Below are positions 42,092 through 50,918 of a stretch of 64,000 nucleotides of DNA, piece by piece; the stretch's first letter is position 1; every line of letters starts with the position of its first letter. The position numbers and the translations under genes are program-made. Under the pieces are notes generated by a model. The model worked only from the letters and a program-made list of their open reading frames with translations, searched no databases and was not told where the DNA came from. Origin of the DNA: Roseibium sp. MMSF_3412 (GTDB lineage: Bacteria > Pseudomonadota > Alphaproteobacteria > Rhizobiales > Stappiaceae); assembly GCF_030733265.1 (NCBI RefSeq), contig NZ_JASHJI010000010.1:124001-188000 (forward strand). Reading direction: 5' to 3'.

Positions 42092-43026
42092 CGATCTGCA
42101 GCGGGGCAGATCAGGTTTCCGGTTTCCCAGACCGGGGGCCTGCCGATTTTCTCAACCAGGAAATCGATGAAGACCCGGACCTTGGCCGTGAGCACGTTTG
42201 AGCGCGGGTAAACCAGCCAGATGGCAGATCCGTCCCGGACTTCATAGTCAGGCAATACCCGCACCAGGCTCCCCTTCCTGAGATCTTCGTAGACGCTCCA
42301 GTACGAGTTCATCGAGATGCCAGCCCCGTTCACGGTCGCGACCCGCATGCAGGTGCCGTCATCGAAAACCAGCCGGTTTTCAGAACCCGGCGGGGGGAAC
42401 GTCGCAGCGGCCCCGGTCTCATTCGCTTCAAGCTTTCGCGGCGGGCCGTCCCGGAACACCAGCAGGCGGTGGGTGCGAAGGTCTTCAGGTACGGCCGGAG
42501 GCGCGCGATGCGCAAGATATTGCGGCGATGCGCAAAGGATACGCCTGTCATCGGCCAGTTTACGAGCCCTCAGGCTGCTGTCCTCGATCGCGTAGTTGCG
42601 CAGCGCCAGATCGAAGGCGCCCTCGATCAGGTCCATCTGCGTGTCGGACAACCGCAATTGAAGATCAATTTCCGGATACCTGTCGAGAAACTCGCCAAGA
42701 ACAGGCGCAATGAAGAGCTGCGCGAACGAACTCGGCGCCGCGAAGCGCAAGGTCCCCTTGATCTCCTTGCCATGGTGCCCCTGCGCGGCGTGGAAAGCGT
42801 CCTCCTGAGCCAGTATTTCCCTGGCAAAGGGCAGAAATTCCGCCCCCTCCAGCGACAGGGACACCTTGCGCGTCGAGCGGTGCAGCAAATCGGAACCGAC
42901 CTGTCTTTCCAGTTTGGACAGACGGGCGCTTGCCACCGCCTGCGCCAATCCTAGCTCGCGCCCCGCAGCGCTGATGTTCAGCATGTCGGCCGCAAGCACG
43001 AACAGTCTTATGCAATCCGTGTCCAA
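42034..43026 (-). CDS. LysR-family transcriptional regulator
   Basis: The HTH is LDTDCIRLFVLAADMLNISAAGRELGLAQAVASARLSKLERQVGSDLLHRSTRKVSLSLEGAEFL. The frame is open to 43179, but the first ~50 residues (MNKEPSDPCPCEEPQQTG) do not look like LysR. GAGGA before the TTGs at 43029/43026 makes one of these the likely start. The substrate domain ends in VRVFIDFLVEKIGRP. The C-terminal ~20 residues overlap the convergent ABC gene by 58 bp. It is divergent from the crotonase gene and may regulate it. Confidence 0.82.
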   Translation of the reverse strand: MDTDCIRLFVLAADMLNISAAGRELGLAQAVASARLSKLERQVGSDLLHRSTRKVSLSLEGAEFLPFAREILAQEDAFHAAQGHHGKEIKGTLRFAAPSSFAQLFIAPVLGEFLDRYPEIDLQLRLSDTQMDLIEGAFDLALRNYAIEDSSLRARKLADDRRILCASPQYLAHRAPPAVPEDLRTHRLLVFRDGPPRKLEANETGAAATFPPPGSENRLVFDDGTCMRVATVNGAGISMNSYWSVYEDLRKGSLVRVLPDYEVRDGSAIWLVYPRSNVLTAKVRVFIDFLVEKIGRPPVWETGNLICPAADRQAGCFCVSAPNWRRASLA

Positions 43027-43345
43027 CAATTCAGTCCTCTTCGATTGGATCGGGCGGTTCTTCAGAACGTCAACCCGGGAACGGGCTACCTGCAGCTGCG
43101 ACCCGGCTTCTGCGCCCGGGAATGAACCTGTTTGCTGCGGCTCTTCGCAGGGGCAAGGGTCGCTTGGCTCCTTATTCATAACGAAATCGAATTTCTGAAA
43201 CCAGTAATTACCGGATTAAATCGAAAAGCCGATTGAATTAGCTGTTGTGGTGTGACGCGCCGGGCCCTCCTCCCGGCGCTGAGCCGTCCTGGATCAGACT
43301 GCCGGGAACGAACCCAAGCATCGCTTTTGGACAAGGATCGTCTCG
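43027..43345. other. 319-bp region between the LysR start and the crotonase gene
   Basis: If LysR starts at TTG 43026/43029 this is a non-coding divergent region. If it starts at ATG 43179 the gap shrinks to about 166 bp. AT-rich DNA at 43180-43240 (GAAATCGAATTTCTGAAACC) holds a weak GAAATCGAATTTC dyad that may be a promoter or LysR site. Nothing else is evident. Confidence 0.4.
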
Positions 43346-44191
43346 ATGAAATACGATAATTTCACAACCTTCGACGTGAAGGTGGAAGATGCAATCGCAA
43401 CGGTGACCTTCGATTTCGGCACCGTGAACGTACAGGGTCAGGAAATGCTGGCCGACCTGAACAGCCTGGCCATGCGGCTTGAGAGAGACCGGGAAACAAA
43501 GGTGGTCGTTTTCCAGTCGGCCAATCCCGAGATCTGGGTCTGTCACTACGACACGGAACTTTTGAAAGACATGTCGACCGAGGCCGTTTCCCGCGATGAA
43601 GCTGAACTCCTCGATCTGCAGGCGGTCTGTGAGCGCATCAGCAAGGTGCCCCAGGCGACCATCGCCAAGCTGGAAGGCTTCGCACGCGGCGGCGGCCATG
43701 AACTGGCACTGGCCCTCGACATGCGCTTCGCGGCTCGCGGCAAGTTCAAGTTCATGCAGATGGAAGTCGGCATGGGTATCCTCCCCTGCGGCGGCGGCGC
43801 GTCGCGCATGGCCCGCCAGACGGGCCTCGGCCGGGCCCTTGAGATCATCCTCAGCGCCCGCGACTTCGACGCCGATGAAGCCGAGGCAATGGGCACGATC
43901 AACAAGGCGCTGGACCCGGACGAGATCGGCGACTACGTCGACAATCTGGCAAAACGCATAGCCAGCTTCCCTGCTGAATCCATCAACGCGTGCAAGCAGA
44001 TGGTCTATGAATCCATCGACCGGCCGATCCAGGACGCACTCAAGGCGGAAGCCTACTGGCTCTATCAGGCAACCAGCAAGACACCTGCCGTCAAGCGGTT
44101 CACCATCGCCGACGAGCAGGGTCTGGAGCATGACATCGAGAACCAGAGAAACTGGCCCGATCTGGTCATGAAGGTTCAGGAGATCAACTGA
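43346..44191 (+). CDS. Enoyl-CoA hydratase/isomerase (crotonase) family protein
   Basis: The 281-residue crotonase has both catalytic glutamates: one in FARGGGHELALALDMRF and one in FMQMEVGMGILPCGGGASRM. The preceding PQATIAKLEGFARGGG supplies the oxyanion-hole Gly. The NPEIWVCHYDTELL segment, in place of the usual GxxFxxGxDL, is atypical and suggests an unusual substrate. The C-terminal SIDRPIQDALKAEAYW resembles other alphaproteobacterial orphan crotonases. It is divergent from LysR and convergent with an SDR gene. The reaction direction is unknown. Confidence 0.87.
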   Translation: MKYDNFTTFDVKVEDAIATVTFDFGTVNVQGQEMLADLNSLAMRLERDRETKVVVFQSANPEIWVCHYDTELLKDMSTEAVSRDEAELLDLQAVCERISKVPQATIAKLEGFARGGGHELALALDMRFAARGKFKFMQMEVGMGILPCGGGASRMARQTGLGRALEIILSARDFDADEAEAMGTINKALDPDEIGDYVDNLAKRIASFPAESINACKQMVYESIDRPIQDALKAEAYWLYQATSKTPAVKRFTIADEQGLEHDIENQRNWPDLVMKVQEIN

Positions 44192-44229
44192 CCCACTGAC
44201 AGGCCTCCGGGCGCAGGCCAGAACAGGAA

Positions 44230-44291
44230 ATGGCCGCCGGCAGAACCGGCGGCCATCGCATTGAGTTCCTCAATGCCTGCGAGAGCAGGCA
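44230..44291. terminator. Three stacked hairpins between convergent genes
   Basis: ATGGCCGCCGG/CCGGCGGCCAT (44230-44256), CATTGAG/CTCAATG (44259-44275) and TGCCTGC/GCAGGCA (44274-44291) lie end to end. None has a strong T-run, so they may act in both directions to end the crotonase and SDR transcripts. Confidence 0.6.
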
Positions 44292-44298
44292 CACCGCT

Positions 44299-45102
44299 TC
44301 AGTCGTCGTCTGGGACCGCAACGGTATAGTTGAGCGGCATCCGGCCGCCATCGGCCATGATCGTCTGACCTGTGACGTAACTTGAGTCCTTTGACGCGAG
44401 GAACGCGGCAACTCCGGCAATCTCGGAAGGTTCGCCGATGCGCTGGAGCGGCGTCCGCGACATCACGCGTTTCTTCGCGGCCGGATCGCTGTTTACCGCC
44501 GCCAGCATGTCCGTCATGATCGACCCCGGTCCGATCGCATTGACCCGGATCCCGTGGGGAGCCAGCGCCAGCGCGGTTACCTTGGTGAGTTGCGACACCC
44601 CGCCCTTGGAAACGCAGTAGGGAATCTGGTTCGGAATCGCGAGCACCGAGTTGATCGACGACATGTTGATGATGCAGCCGGGTTCACCGCCATTTTCGAC
44701 CTTCTCGACCATGTGCCGGGCAACGGCCTGCGAACACAGGAACGCACCTTTCAGATTGACCGATAAGATCCGGTCGAAATCTTCTTCCTCCAGCTCCAGG
44801 AAGTCGGCTCCTCCGACGATGCCGGCATTGTTGACCAGAATGTCGATGTCGCCATACCCGTTGAGCGTCTCGGCTACCATGTTGCGCACGTCCAGACGCT
44901 CGCCGACATTGCAATGGATGTATGTCACATCCCCGAGGCTGCCGAGATCTTCGACCGTTTCCTCGCCCGCCGCGTCGTCAATGTCTGCGACGACCACTTT
45001 GGCACCATCGCTCACAAAGCGTTTGGCGATGGCGAAACCGATTCCTCTGGCTCCACCGGTAACGATCGCAACCTTATTTTCCAAAGACACGAAAAACCTC
45101 AC
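44299..45102 (-). CDS. SDR-family oxidoreductase (FabG-like)
   Basis: The 267-residue classical SDR has TGGARGIG near residues 15-22, VVADIDDAAGEE (Asp after beta-2, so NAD(H) is likely), NNAG, a Ser in INMSSINSVL and YCVSK in PYCVSKGGVSQLTKV. The C-terminal ASKDSSYVTGQTIMADGGR is typical. Starts at 45102 (ATG) or GTG 45090 are possible. It is convergent with the crotonase gene. The likely substrate is a secondary alcohol or beta-hydroxy acid. Confidence 0.86.
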   Translation of the reverse strand: MRFFVSLENKVAIVTGGARGIGFAIAKRFVSDGAKVVVADIDDAAGEETVEDLGSLGDVTYIHCNVGERLDVRNMVAETLNGYGDIDILVNNAGIVGGADFLELEEEDFDRILSVNLKGAFLCSQAVARHMVEKVENGGEPGCIINMSSINSVLAIPNQIPYCVSKGGVSQLTKVTALALAPHGIRVNAIGPGSIMTDMLAAVNSDPAAKKRVMSRTPLQRIGEPSEIAGVAAFLASKDSSYVTGQTIMADGGRMPLNYTVAVPDDD

Positions 45103-45215
45103 GGTTTACTGACCAAAAGCGGCACCGGAACGGGCGCACGCGCGCCCGACCATAAGTCTCAAAACCGGCGCTGTCGATGGCCGATCCGTCCCTCCAGTAA
45201 GGGAAGTTTCGATCC

Positions 45216-47123
45216 TCAGGCGGAAATTCCGTGTGATTTCAATGCGTCAGTGATTTCATCCAGGATCGCCGGATCATCGATGGTTGCCGGCATCTTGTAG
45301 CTTTCCCCATCAGCAATCTGACGCATGGTTCCGCGCAGGATCTTGCCCGACCGCGTTTTCGGCAGCCGCTCCACCGTAATGGCGATCTTGAAGGCAGCCA
45401 CCGGACCGATCTTCTCGCGCACCAGTTTCACAAGTTCGCTCTCGATATCGGCATGGTCGCGGTCGACGCCTGACTTCAGCACCACGAAACCGCAGGGCAA
45501 CTGCCCTTTCAGCTTGTCCGCAATCCCGATGACGGCGCACTCGGCAACATCCGGATGCGTCGCCAGAACCTCTTCCATGCCGCCTGTGGAAAGGCGGTGT
45601 CCGGCCACGTTGATGATGTCGTCGGTCCGCGCCATGATTGAAAGATAACCGTCCTCGTCGATGATGCCCGCATCGGACGTCTTGTAGTAGCCGGGGAACT
45701 CGGCAAGATAGGCATCGAAGAAGCGCTGGTCGGCGTTCCAAAGCGTCGGCAGCACGCTCGGTGGGAGCGGCAGTTTCACGACGATGTTGCCCAGCGTGTT
45801 CGCGCCCAGCGGGTGCCCCGCATCGTCAAGCACCTGGACATCGTAGCCCGGCATCGGCACCGTCGGTGAACCGGGCTTGACCGGCAGCTGGCCGAGACCA
45901 AGCGGATTGCCGACGATGCACCATCCTGTTTCGGTCTGCCACCAGTGGTCGATCACTGGCACCTGCAGCTGATCGATGGCCCAGTTGACCGTTTCCGGAT
46001 CGGCGCGCTCGCCTGCTAGGAACAGAGACCTGTATTGAGACAGGTCGTACTTCTTGATCAGTTCGCCTTCCGGGTCTTCCTTGCGGATCGCGCGGAATGC
46101 TGTCGGAGCGGTGAAGAGGGACGCGACGTTGTGTTCCGATATGACGCGCCAGAACACACCCGCGTCCGGCGTACCGACCGGCTTGCCTTCGAACAGCACC
46201 GTGGTGCAGCCGTGAAGCAGCGGCGCATAGCAGATGTAGGAGTGGCCGACGACCCAGCCGACATCCGATGCCGCCCAGAACACCTCGCCGGGCTGAATGT
46301 CGTAGAGATTGCTCATTGACCACTTCAGGGCAACCATGTGACCGCCATTGTCCCGGACAACGCCTTTCGGCTGCCCGGTGGTGCCGGAAGTGTAGAGAAT
46401 ATAGAGCGGGTCTGTTGCCTTCACCGGCACCGGAGCCACTTTCCGGCCCGCCGCCCTGGCTTCGTCCATCAGGTGTCCGAGATCGTGATCCCGGCCCTCC
46501 GTCATCTCCGCTTCCAGTTCCTCGCGCTGGAACACGAAACAGGAGGCCGGCTTGTGCGTGGACAGTTCGATTGCCTTGTCGACAAGCGGTTTGTAGGCGA
46601 TCACCCGTCCGGGTTCGATACCGCAGGAGGCCGCGATAATCGCCTTGGGCGAGGCATCGTCGATCCGGGTCGCCAGCTCGTTGGCCGCGAACCCGCCGAA
46701 AACGACGGAGTGAATGACGCCAAGCCGCGCGCAGGCGAGCATCGCCATCACCGCCTGCGGGATCATCGGCATGTAGATGATCGCACGATCGCCCTTCGTC
46801 AGCCCCTTGTCGGTGAGGACAGCGGCAAAGGCCTCGACTTCATCGAGCAACTCCTCGAATGTATAGGTTGCCTGCCTGCCGGTGATCGGGCTGTCGTAAA
46901 TAAGCGCGGGCTGACCGGGCCGCCCGCGTTCCACATGCCTGTCGAGACAGTTGTAACAGGTGTTGCACTCCCAGTCCGGATACCATCGGCCGTATTGCCC
47001 CTGATCCGGATCGAAGACCGTGTCCGTCGTGGAAATCCAGTCGATCTCGGCGGCAGCCGCCTTCCAGAACCCATGGGGATCGTCTTTCCAGCCCTGGTAG
47101 ACCTCGTGATACCGGCTTGCCAT
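45216..47123 (-). CDS. prpE: Propionyl-CoA synthetase (PrpE-type acyl-CoA ligase)
   Basis: The 635-residue ANL-family ligase starts at ATG 47123 with GGAGG upstream. It begins with YHEVYQGWKDDPHGFWKAAAAEIDW, has NTCYNCLDRHVERG, the AMP-binding P-loop YTSGTTGQPKGVVRDNGGH, HWWQTETGW, and the catalytic lysine in PKTRSGKILRGTMR. These features and the length fit PrpE, which makes propionyl-CoA from propionate, ATP and CoA. The short leader MSYSSVV before 47123 is excluded because the ribosome site is downstream of it. Confidence 0.92.
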   Translation of the reverse strand: MASRYHEVYQGWKDDPHGFWKAAAAEIDWISTTDTVFDPDQGQYGRWYPDWECNTCYNCLDRHVERGRPGQPALIYDSPITGRQATYTFEELLDEVEAFAAVLTDKGLTKGDRAIIYMPMIPQAVMAMLACARLGVIHSVVFGGFAANELATRIDDASPKAIIAASCGIEPGRVIAYKPLVDKAIELSTHKPASCFVFQREELEAEMTEGRDHDLGHLMDEARAAGRKVAPVPVKATDPLYILYTSGTTGQPKGVVRDNGGHMVALKWSMSNLYDIQPGEVFWAASDVGWVVGHSYICYAPLLHGCTTVLFEGKPVGTPDAGVFWRVISEHNVASLFTAPTAFRAIRKEDPEGELIKKYDLSQYRSLFLAGERADPETVNWAIDQLQVPVIDHWWQTETGWCIVGNPLGLGQLPVKPGSPTVPMPGYDVQVLDDAGHPLGANTLGNIVVKLPLPPSVLPTLWNADQRFFDAYLAEFPGYYKTSDAGIIDEDGYLSIMARTDDIINVAGHRLSTGGMEEVLATHPDVAECAVIGIADKLKGQLPCGFVVLKSGVDRDHADIESELVKLVREKIGPVAAFKIAITVERLPKTRSGKILRGTMRQIADGESYKMPATIDDPAILDEITDALKSHGISA

Positions 47124-47295
47124 GTCAAATCCTCCCGAACAGCCGCCTCGGCAATTTGTGACTACACTGCTGTAAGACAATACGGAAATGCAAGTGGGCT
47201 GGCGTAAGCAATTAGGTGGTCGGGTCTTTACGTAATCTCTCTGGCGTGCTTGTTTCCCGCCTCCGATCCCGTCACCGAGACAGTCCTTCCTTCAA

Positions 47296-48060
47296 ATGCT
47301 GCCCATTGCCGATCCCTGGTTCTATTTCGCCGCGTTTCCCGCCGTCATTCTGGTTGGCCTTTCCAAGGGCGGCTTCGGCGGCACGCTGGCGATGCTGGCG
47401 GTTCCGATCCTGACACTGGTGATCTCCCCCATCCAGGCGGCCGGGATCATGTTGCCGATCCTCCTCCTGATGGATGTGGTCGCGCTGCTCGCCTACCGGG
47501 GCCGCGCGGACTGGACCTGCCTAGCGATCATGCTGCCGGCCGCCGTTGTCGGCATTGTCATCGGCTGGGCAGCGGCGGCTTATGTCAACGACAATTTCAT
47601 CACGCTCCTTGTGGGCGTGACCTCTCTTGCCTTCGTCGCAGATTATGTTTTCAAACGGCGCAAGCAGGAAACGGCCAGCGGGCATAAGCCGGTCTGGGGT
47701 TTCTTCTGGGGTGGCATTGCCGGATTTACCAGCTTCATCAGCCACACCGGCGGGCCGCCCTATCAGATGTACACGGTTCCGCTCAGAATGCCGAAGCTGC
47801 TGTTCGCGGGCACGGCCGTCATCTTCTTTGCGACAGTCAACGCGATCAAGGTTGTTCCCTATTTCTTTCTCGGTCAGTTCGACACGACGAACCTGGCCAC
47901 ATCGGCCGTGCTGATGCCGCTCGCCCTCGTCGCGACCCTTGCGGGCGTGCGCCTGATCAGGGTCATCAATGCCGACACATTCTACAAACTCATCTATGTG
48001 TTCATGGGTCTGATTGGTGCGAAGCTGACCTATGACGGTCTCACGAACCTGCTCGCCTAG
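47296..48060 (+). CDS. Sulfite exporter TauE/SafE-family membrane protein
   Basis: The 254-residue protein has about eight hydrophobic helices and the family pattern FPAVILVGLSKGGFGGTLAMLAVPIL, IMLPILLLMDVVALLAYR and GGIAGFTSFISHTGGPPYQMYTVPL, duplicated in the two halves as usual. TauE/SafE proteins export sulfite, sulfoacetate or other organic acids. It precedes an acyl-CoA ligase on the same strand; without the inserted repeats the gap would be only about 86 bp. Confidence 0.87.
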   Translation: MLPIADPWFYFAAFPAVILVGLSKGGFGGTLAMLAVPILTLVISPIQAAGIMLPILLLMDVVALLAYRGRADWTCLAIMLPAAVVGIVIGWAAAAYVNDNFITLLVGVTSLAFVADYVFKRRKQETASGHKPVWGFFWGGIAGFTSFISHTGGPPYQMYTVPLRMPKLLFAGTAVIFFATVNAIKVVPYFFLGQFDTTNLATSAVLMPLALVATLAGVRLIRVINADTFYKLIYVFMGLIGAKLTYDGLTNLLA

Positions 48061-48119
48061 CCTGCTTCCAACTCTAACGGGAGATTGCGCGGCGAGGCAT
48101 TTCCGGATTTGATAGTCTA

Positions 48120-48383
48120 GGTGATGGACCTATAAATGAGACTGAAATGGCATGCGAAATGGCGAAATCCCGTCAGGAAGAGTGTGCGGAGCGGGCTTCC
48201 TGCCCGGTCAAGCACGCTGACGCCACGGGGTGATACCATTTCCATGTCCTTCGGATTTGACCGGCTTGCGCCTCTTCGGCGTTGCGAAAGGCTTGAAAAT
48301 GCGCCGCATTTCCTGCGCTTCCGCTCCTTGACGAGAAGCAAGCCACCTCAAACCATTTCGGCCTCATTTATGGGTCCATCACC
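48120..48383. mobile_element. 264-bp MITE-like element, copy E1
   Basis: The termini GGTGATGGACCTATAAATGA (left) and the complement of the right end GGTGATGGACCCATAAATGA differ at one base over 20. The element is flanked by TA at 48118-48119 and 48384-48385, the target mark of IS630/Tc1-mariner transposition. It has no transposase. It is about 90% identical by eye to copy E2 (56427-56690) in inverted orientation. An open frame across it is conserved in E2 but is not convincing as a protein. It abuts copy E3. Confidence 0.85.
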
Positions 48384-48385
48384 TA

Positions 48386-48649
48386 GGATCAGGACTTATT
48401 AATTTGGTTGAATTGGCGCAGCAAACGGCGACGAGTTGCAAGGAAAAGCGCGACAAGCGGGCTTCCTGCCCTGTTGAGCGGTTTGACGAAGCAGACCGAA
48501 GCCGTTTTTGCGTCCCTTCAGGATAGAGTGAATTTGCCCGGCAACGTCGTTACAAATCTTTGGAAACCGGACGGTTTCCTGCAGCTTTGCGCCTCGTATC
48601 CGAACAAATTCATCTCTACCAATTCGTCCAAATTAATGAGTCCTGACCC
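48386..48649. mobile_element. 264-bp MITE-like element, copy E3 (divergent relative)
   Basis: The left end GGATCAGGACTTATTAATTT and the complement of the right end GGGTCAGGACTCATTAATTT form a near-perfect inverted repeat. TA flanks lie at 48384-48385 (shared with E1) and 48650-48651. The length equals E1 and E2 exactly. The interior has diverged, but a GCGGGCTTCCTGCCC block and its surroundings match E1. It ends 29 bp before the acyl-CoA ligase start codon. Confidence 0.75.
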
Positions 48650-48678
48650 TAAACAGGGCAATAGCTGGGAGGATAGTC

Positions 48679-50313
48679 ATGGATGCCGGTCTCAGCCCCT
48701 TCGAACAGGGGCTCGACAAGAATACCGCAAACTACGCTGCGCTGAGCCCGCTCAGTTTTCTGGCGCGTGCGGCCGACGTCTTTCCGGAAAAGATCGCCAT
48801 CGTTCACGGCAACCAGCGGACGGATTACCGGACCTTCTACCGCCGCTCGCGTCAGCTTGCCTCGTCCCTGTCGAAGCTTGGCATCGGCAAGAACGACACT
48901 GTCAGCGTGATGCTCTCCAACGTCCCGCCGATGCTCGAGGCCCACTACGGCGTCCCGATGACCAAGGCGGTACTGCATTCGATGAATACGCGCCTGGACG
49001 CGGCCGTCATTGCGTTTCAACTGGATCACGCCGACTGCAAAGTCCTGATCACGGACCGCGAATATGCACCCGTGATGAAGGAGGCCCTGTCGATCGCAAC
49101 CGTCAACCCGGTGGTCATCGACTATTCCGACCCGGAATTTCCGCAGGACGGTGAGCGGCTCGGAACACTGGACTATGAAGACTTCGTGCAATCCGGAGAT
49201 CCCGGGTTCGACTGGTCGCTTCCGGACGATGAATGGGATGCGATTACCCTGAACTATACCTCCGGGACGACCGGGAATCCGAAGGGCGTCGTCTATCACC
49301 ACCGGGGCGCTTATCTGCTTGCACAGGCCAACGTGATCACCGCCTCGATGGCGAAACACCCGGTCTATCTCTGGACGCTGCCGATGTTCCACTGCAACGG
49401 CTGGTGTTTTCCCTGGTCGATCTCCATCGTCGCCGGGACCCATGTCTGCCTCCGCTGGGTCCGGCCCCAGTCTATGTGGGACCTGATCGCGGACGAAAGC
49501 GTCACGCATCTGTGCGGTGCACCGATCATCATGTCCACGCTTCTGAATGCTCCAGCGGAGCAGAAACGGGATCTGGAGCGCGAGGTCGAGTTCTTTACCG
49601 CCGCCGCGCCGCCCCCCGAAAGCGTGCTTGCGGCGATGAAAACGGCCGGCTTCAACGTTACCCACCTCTACGGTCTGACCGAGGTATACGGTCCGGCGGT
49701 TGTCAATGACTGGAAGTCGGACTGGGATGCCCTGCCGCTGGAACAGCAGGCCCAGAAAAAGGCCCGCCAGGGGGTCCGCTACGTTGCGCTGGAGGACTTG
49801 AAAGTCCTCGATCCGGAAACGCTGGACCCCGTGCCTGCCGACGGCACCACCCTCGGCGAAGTGATGTTCCGCGGCAATGTGGTCATGAAAGGCTATCTGA
49901 AAAACCCGGATGCCACGTCGGATGCGTTCCAAGGCGGCTGGTTTCATTCCGGTGATCTTGGCGTCATGCACCCCGACGGCTATATCCAGCTCAAGGACCG
50001 GTCCAAGGACATCATCATCTCTGGCGGCGAGAATATCTCGTCAATCGAGGTTGAAGATGTGCTCTACAAACACCCGGCCGTTCAGGCGGCTGCCGTCGTC
50101 GCCCGGCCCGACGAGAAATGGGGAGAAACACCCTGCGCCTTTGTCGAGCTTGCCGCCGGATCGGATATCACGGAAGCGGAATTGATCGCGTTCTGCCGCG
50201 AGCACATGGCCAACTTCAAGGCGCCAAGAACAGTGGTCTTTTGCGAGTTGCCCAAGACGTCGACCGGAAAGATCCAGAAATTTGCCTTGCGCGAACAGGC
50301 GAAACAGCTGTGA
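48679..50313 (+). CDS. Acyl-CoA synthetase (long/medium-chain fatty acid or DmdB-like)
   Basis: The 544-residue ANL ligase has the P-loop YTSGTTGNPKGVVYHHRG, LPMFHCNGWCFPW, YGLTEVYGPAV, DRSKDIIISGGENISSIEVEDVL and the catalytic lysine in PKTSTGKIQKFALR. The HCNGW form and length fit fatty-acyl-CoA ligases and the methylmercaptopropionate ligase DmdB of marine bacteria. The sequence alone does not separate them. GGGAGG at 48667-48672 serves ATG 48679. The two MITE-like elements sit immediately upstream, so its promoter either lies in them or was displaced by them. Confidence 0.87.
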   Translation: MDAGLSPFEQGLDKNTANYAALSPLSFLARAADVFPEKIAIVHGNQRTDYRTFYRRSRQLASSLSKLGIGKNDTVSVMLSNVPPMLEAHYGVPMTKAVLHSMNTRLDAAVIAFQLDHADCKVLITDREYAPVMKEALSIATVNPVVIDYSDPEFPQDGERLGTLDYEDFVQSGDPGFDWSLPDDEWDAITLNYTSGTTGNPKGVVYHHRGAYLLAQANVITASMAKHPVYLWTLPMFHCNGWCFPWSISIVAGTHVCLRWVRPQSMWDLIADESVTHLCGAPIIMSTLLNAPAEQKRDLEREVEFFTAAAPPPESVLAAMKTAGFNVTHLYGLTEVYGPAVVNDWKSDWDALPLEQQAQKKARQGVRYVALEDLKVLDPETLDPVPADGTTLGEVMFRGNVVMKGYLKNPDATSDAFQGGWFHSGDLGVMHPDGYIQLKDRSKDIIISGGENISSIEVEDVLYKHPAVQAAAVVARPDEKWGETPCAFVELAAGSDITEAELIAFCREHMANFKAPRTVVFCELPKTSTGKIQKFALREQAKQL

Positions 50314-50347
50314 GATAAAACAAAATCGCCGCACATTGTGCGGCGAT
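50314..50347 (-). terminator. Intrinsic terminator
   Basis: ATCGCCGCACA (50325-50335) pairs with TGTGCGGCGAT (50337-50347). On the minus strand it is followed by TTTTGTTTTATC, so it ends the leftward DUF465 transcript; it may also serve the ligase gene. Confidence 0.8.
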
Positions 50348-50377
50348 CCAAACCTTCCTCAAACAGATATAAACTGT

Positions 50378-50557
50378 CTAGTGAAGGGTCTTGTCATGCC
50401 TTATTCGCTCAATCTCGTCCTTGATCTTGAGCTTTTGTCTTTTCATGTCGGCCAATTCCAGTGAGTCTGTACTCGGGTGCATCAGAGCGTCTTCGATTTT
50501 GCGCTTCATTTCCGCGTGACGGCGCTCAAGTTCTTCGAGATGCGACTGCATTGACAT
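50378..50557 (-). CDS. DUF465 (YdcH-family) small protein
   Basis: This 59-residue protein, MSMQSHLEELERRHAEMKRKIEDAL then LADMKRQKLKIKDEIERI, has the DUF465 heptad pattern with the conserved LKxxKLxxKDEI segment. ATG 50557 has AGGAGG just upstream. It is probably a coiled-coil dimer of unknown role. A second DUF465 gene lies 361 bp away on the other strand. Confidence 0.9.
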   Translation of the reverse strand: MSMQSHLEELERRHAEMKRKIEDALMHPSTDSLELADMKRQKLKIKDEIERIRHDKTLH

Positions 50558-50918
50558 GGATAAACCTCCTGTCTGTTGGCTCAACATTACCATCGTGCCA
50601 CATGAAATCTGACCTTGTCGATTGCAGATTCCGCATATCTGATCCATTTCGCCGACAAAATACGCATTCATGTATCTATCCTTAGAAAAGCTTAAAGAAC
50701 GCCCGTCGATTAACTGTCTAAAATCGCACGATAATTGCTCCTGCTTACTTCGCCGGCTGAGGAAATCACGCTGTGTACAATTATTGGACAATTGTGGAGC
50801 CATCCCGCGTCGCATCGATGCCCGCGACGCATTGGTGGCTGCGAAAGATGCTATCTTGCCCGCGACGGGCAAAATAGACTAGGACTTGATTCCTGGGCGT
50901 TGGGGAACAGAGGGCCAA
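50558..50918. other. 361-bp divergent region between two DUF465 genes
   Basis: No gene is seen. A hairpin CTATCTTGCCCG/CGGGCAAAATAG (12-bp arms with one mismatch, 50851-50877) lies 42 bp before the rightward DUF465 start. ACAATTATTGGACAATTGT near 50776-50796 is a weak dyad in the probable promoter zone. The GC content is lower than in flanking genes. Confidence 0.45.

Noticed and set aside
43027-43179. N-terminal extension of the LysR gene (ATG 43179)
   Set aside because: The extra ~50 residues are Cys/Pro-rich and not LysR-like, and a ribosome site precedes the TTGs at 43029/43026. Kept only as an alternative start.
48136-48402. Open frame conserved in two 264-bp elements (also 56324-56674, minus)
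   Set aside because: The frames match because the DNA repeats match; amino-acid changes are not silent-biased, there is no ribosome site, and the frame crosses the inverted repeats. Not called as a gene.
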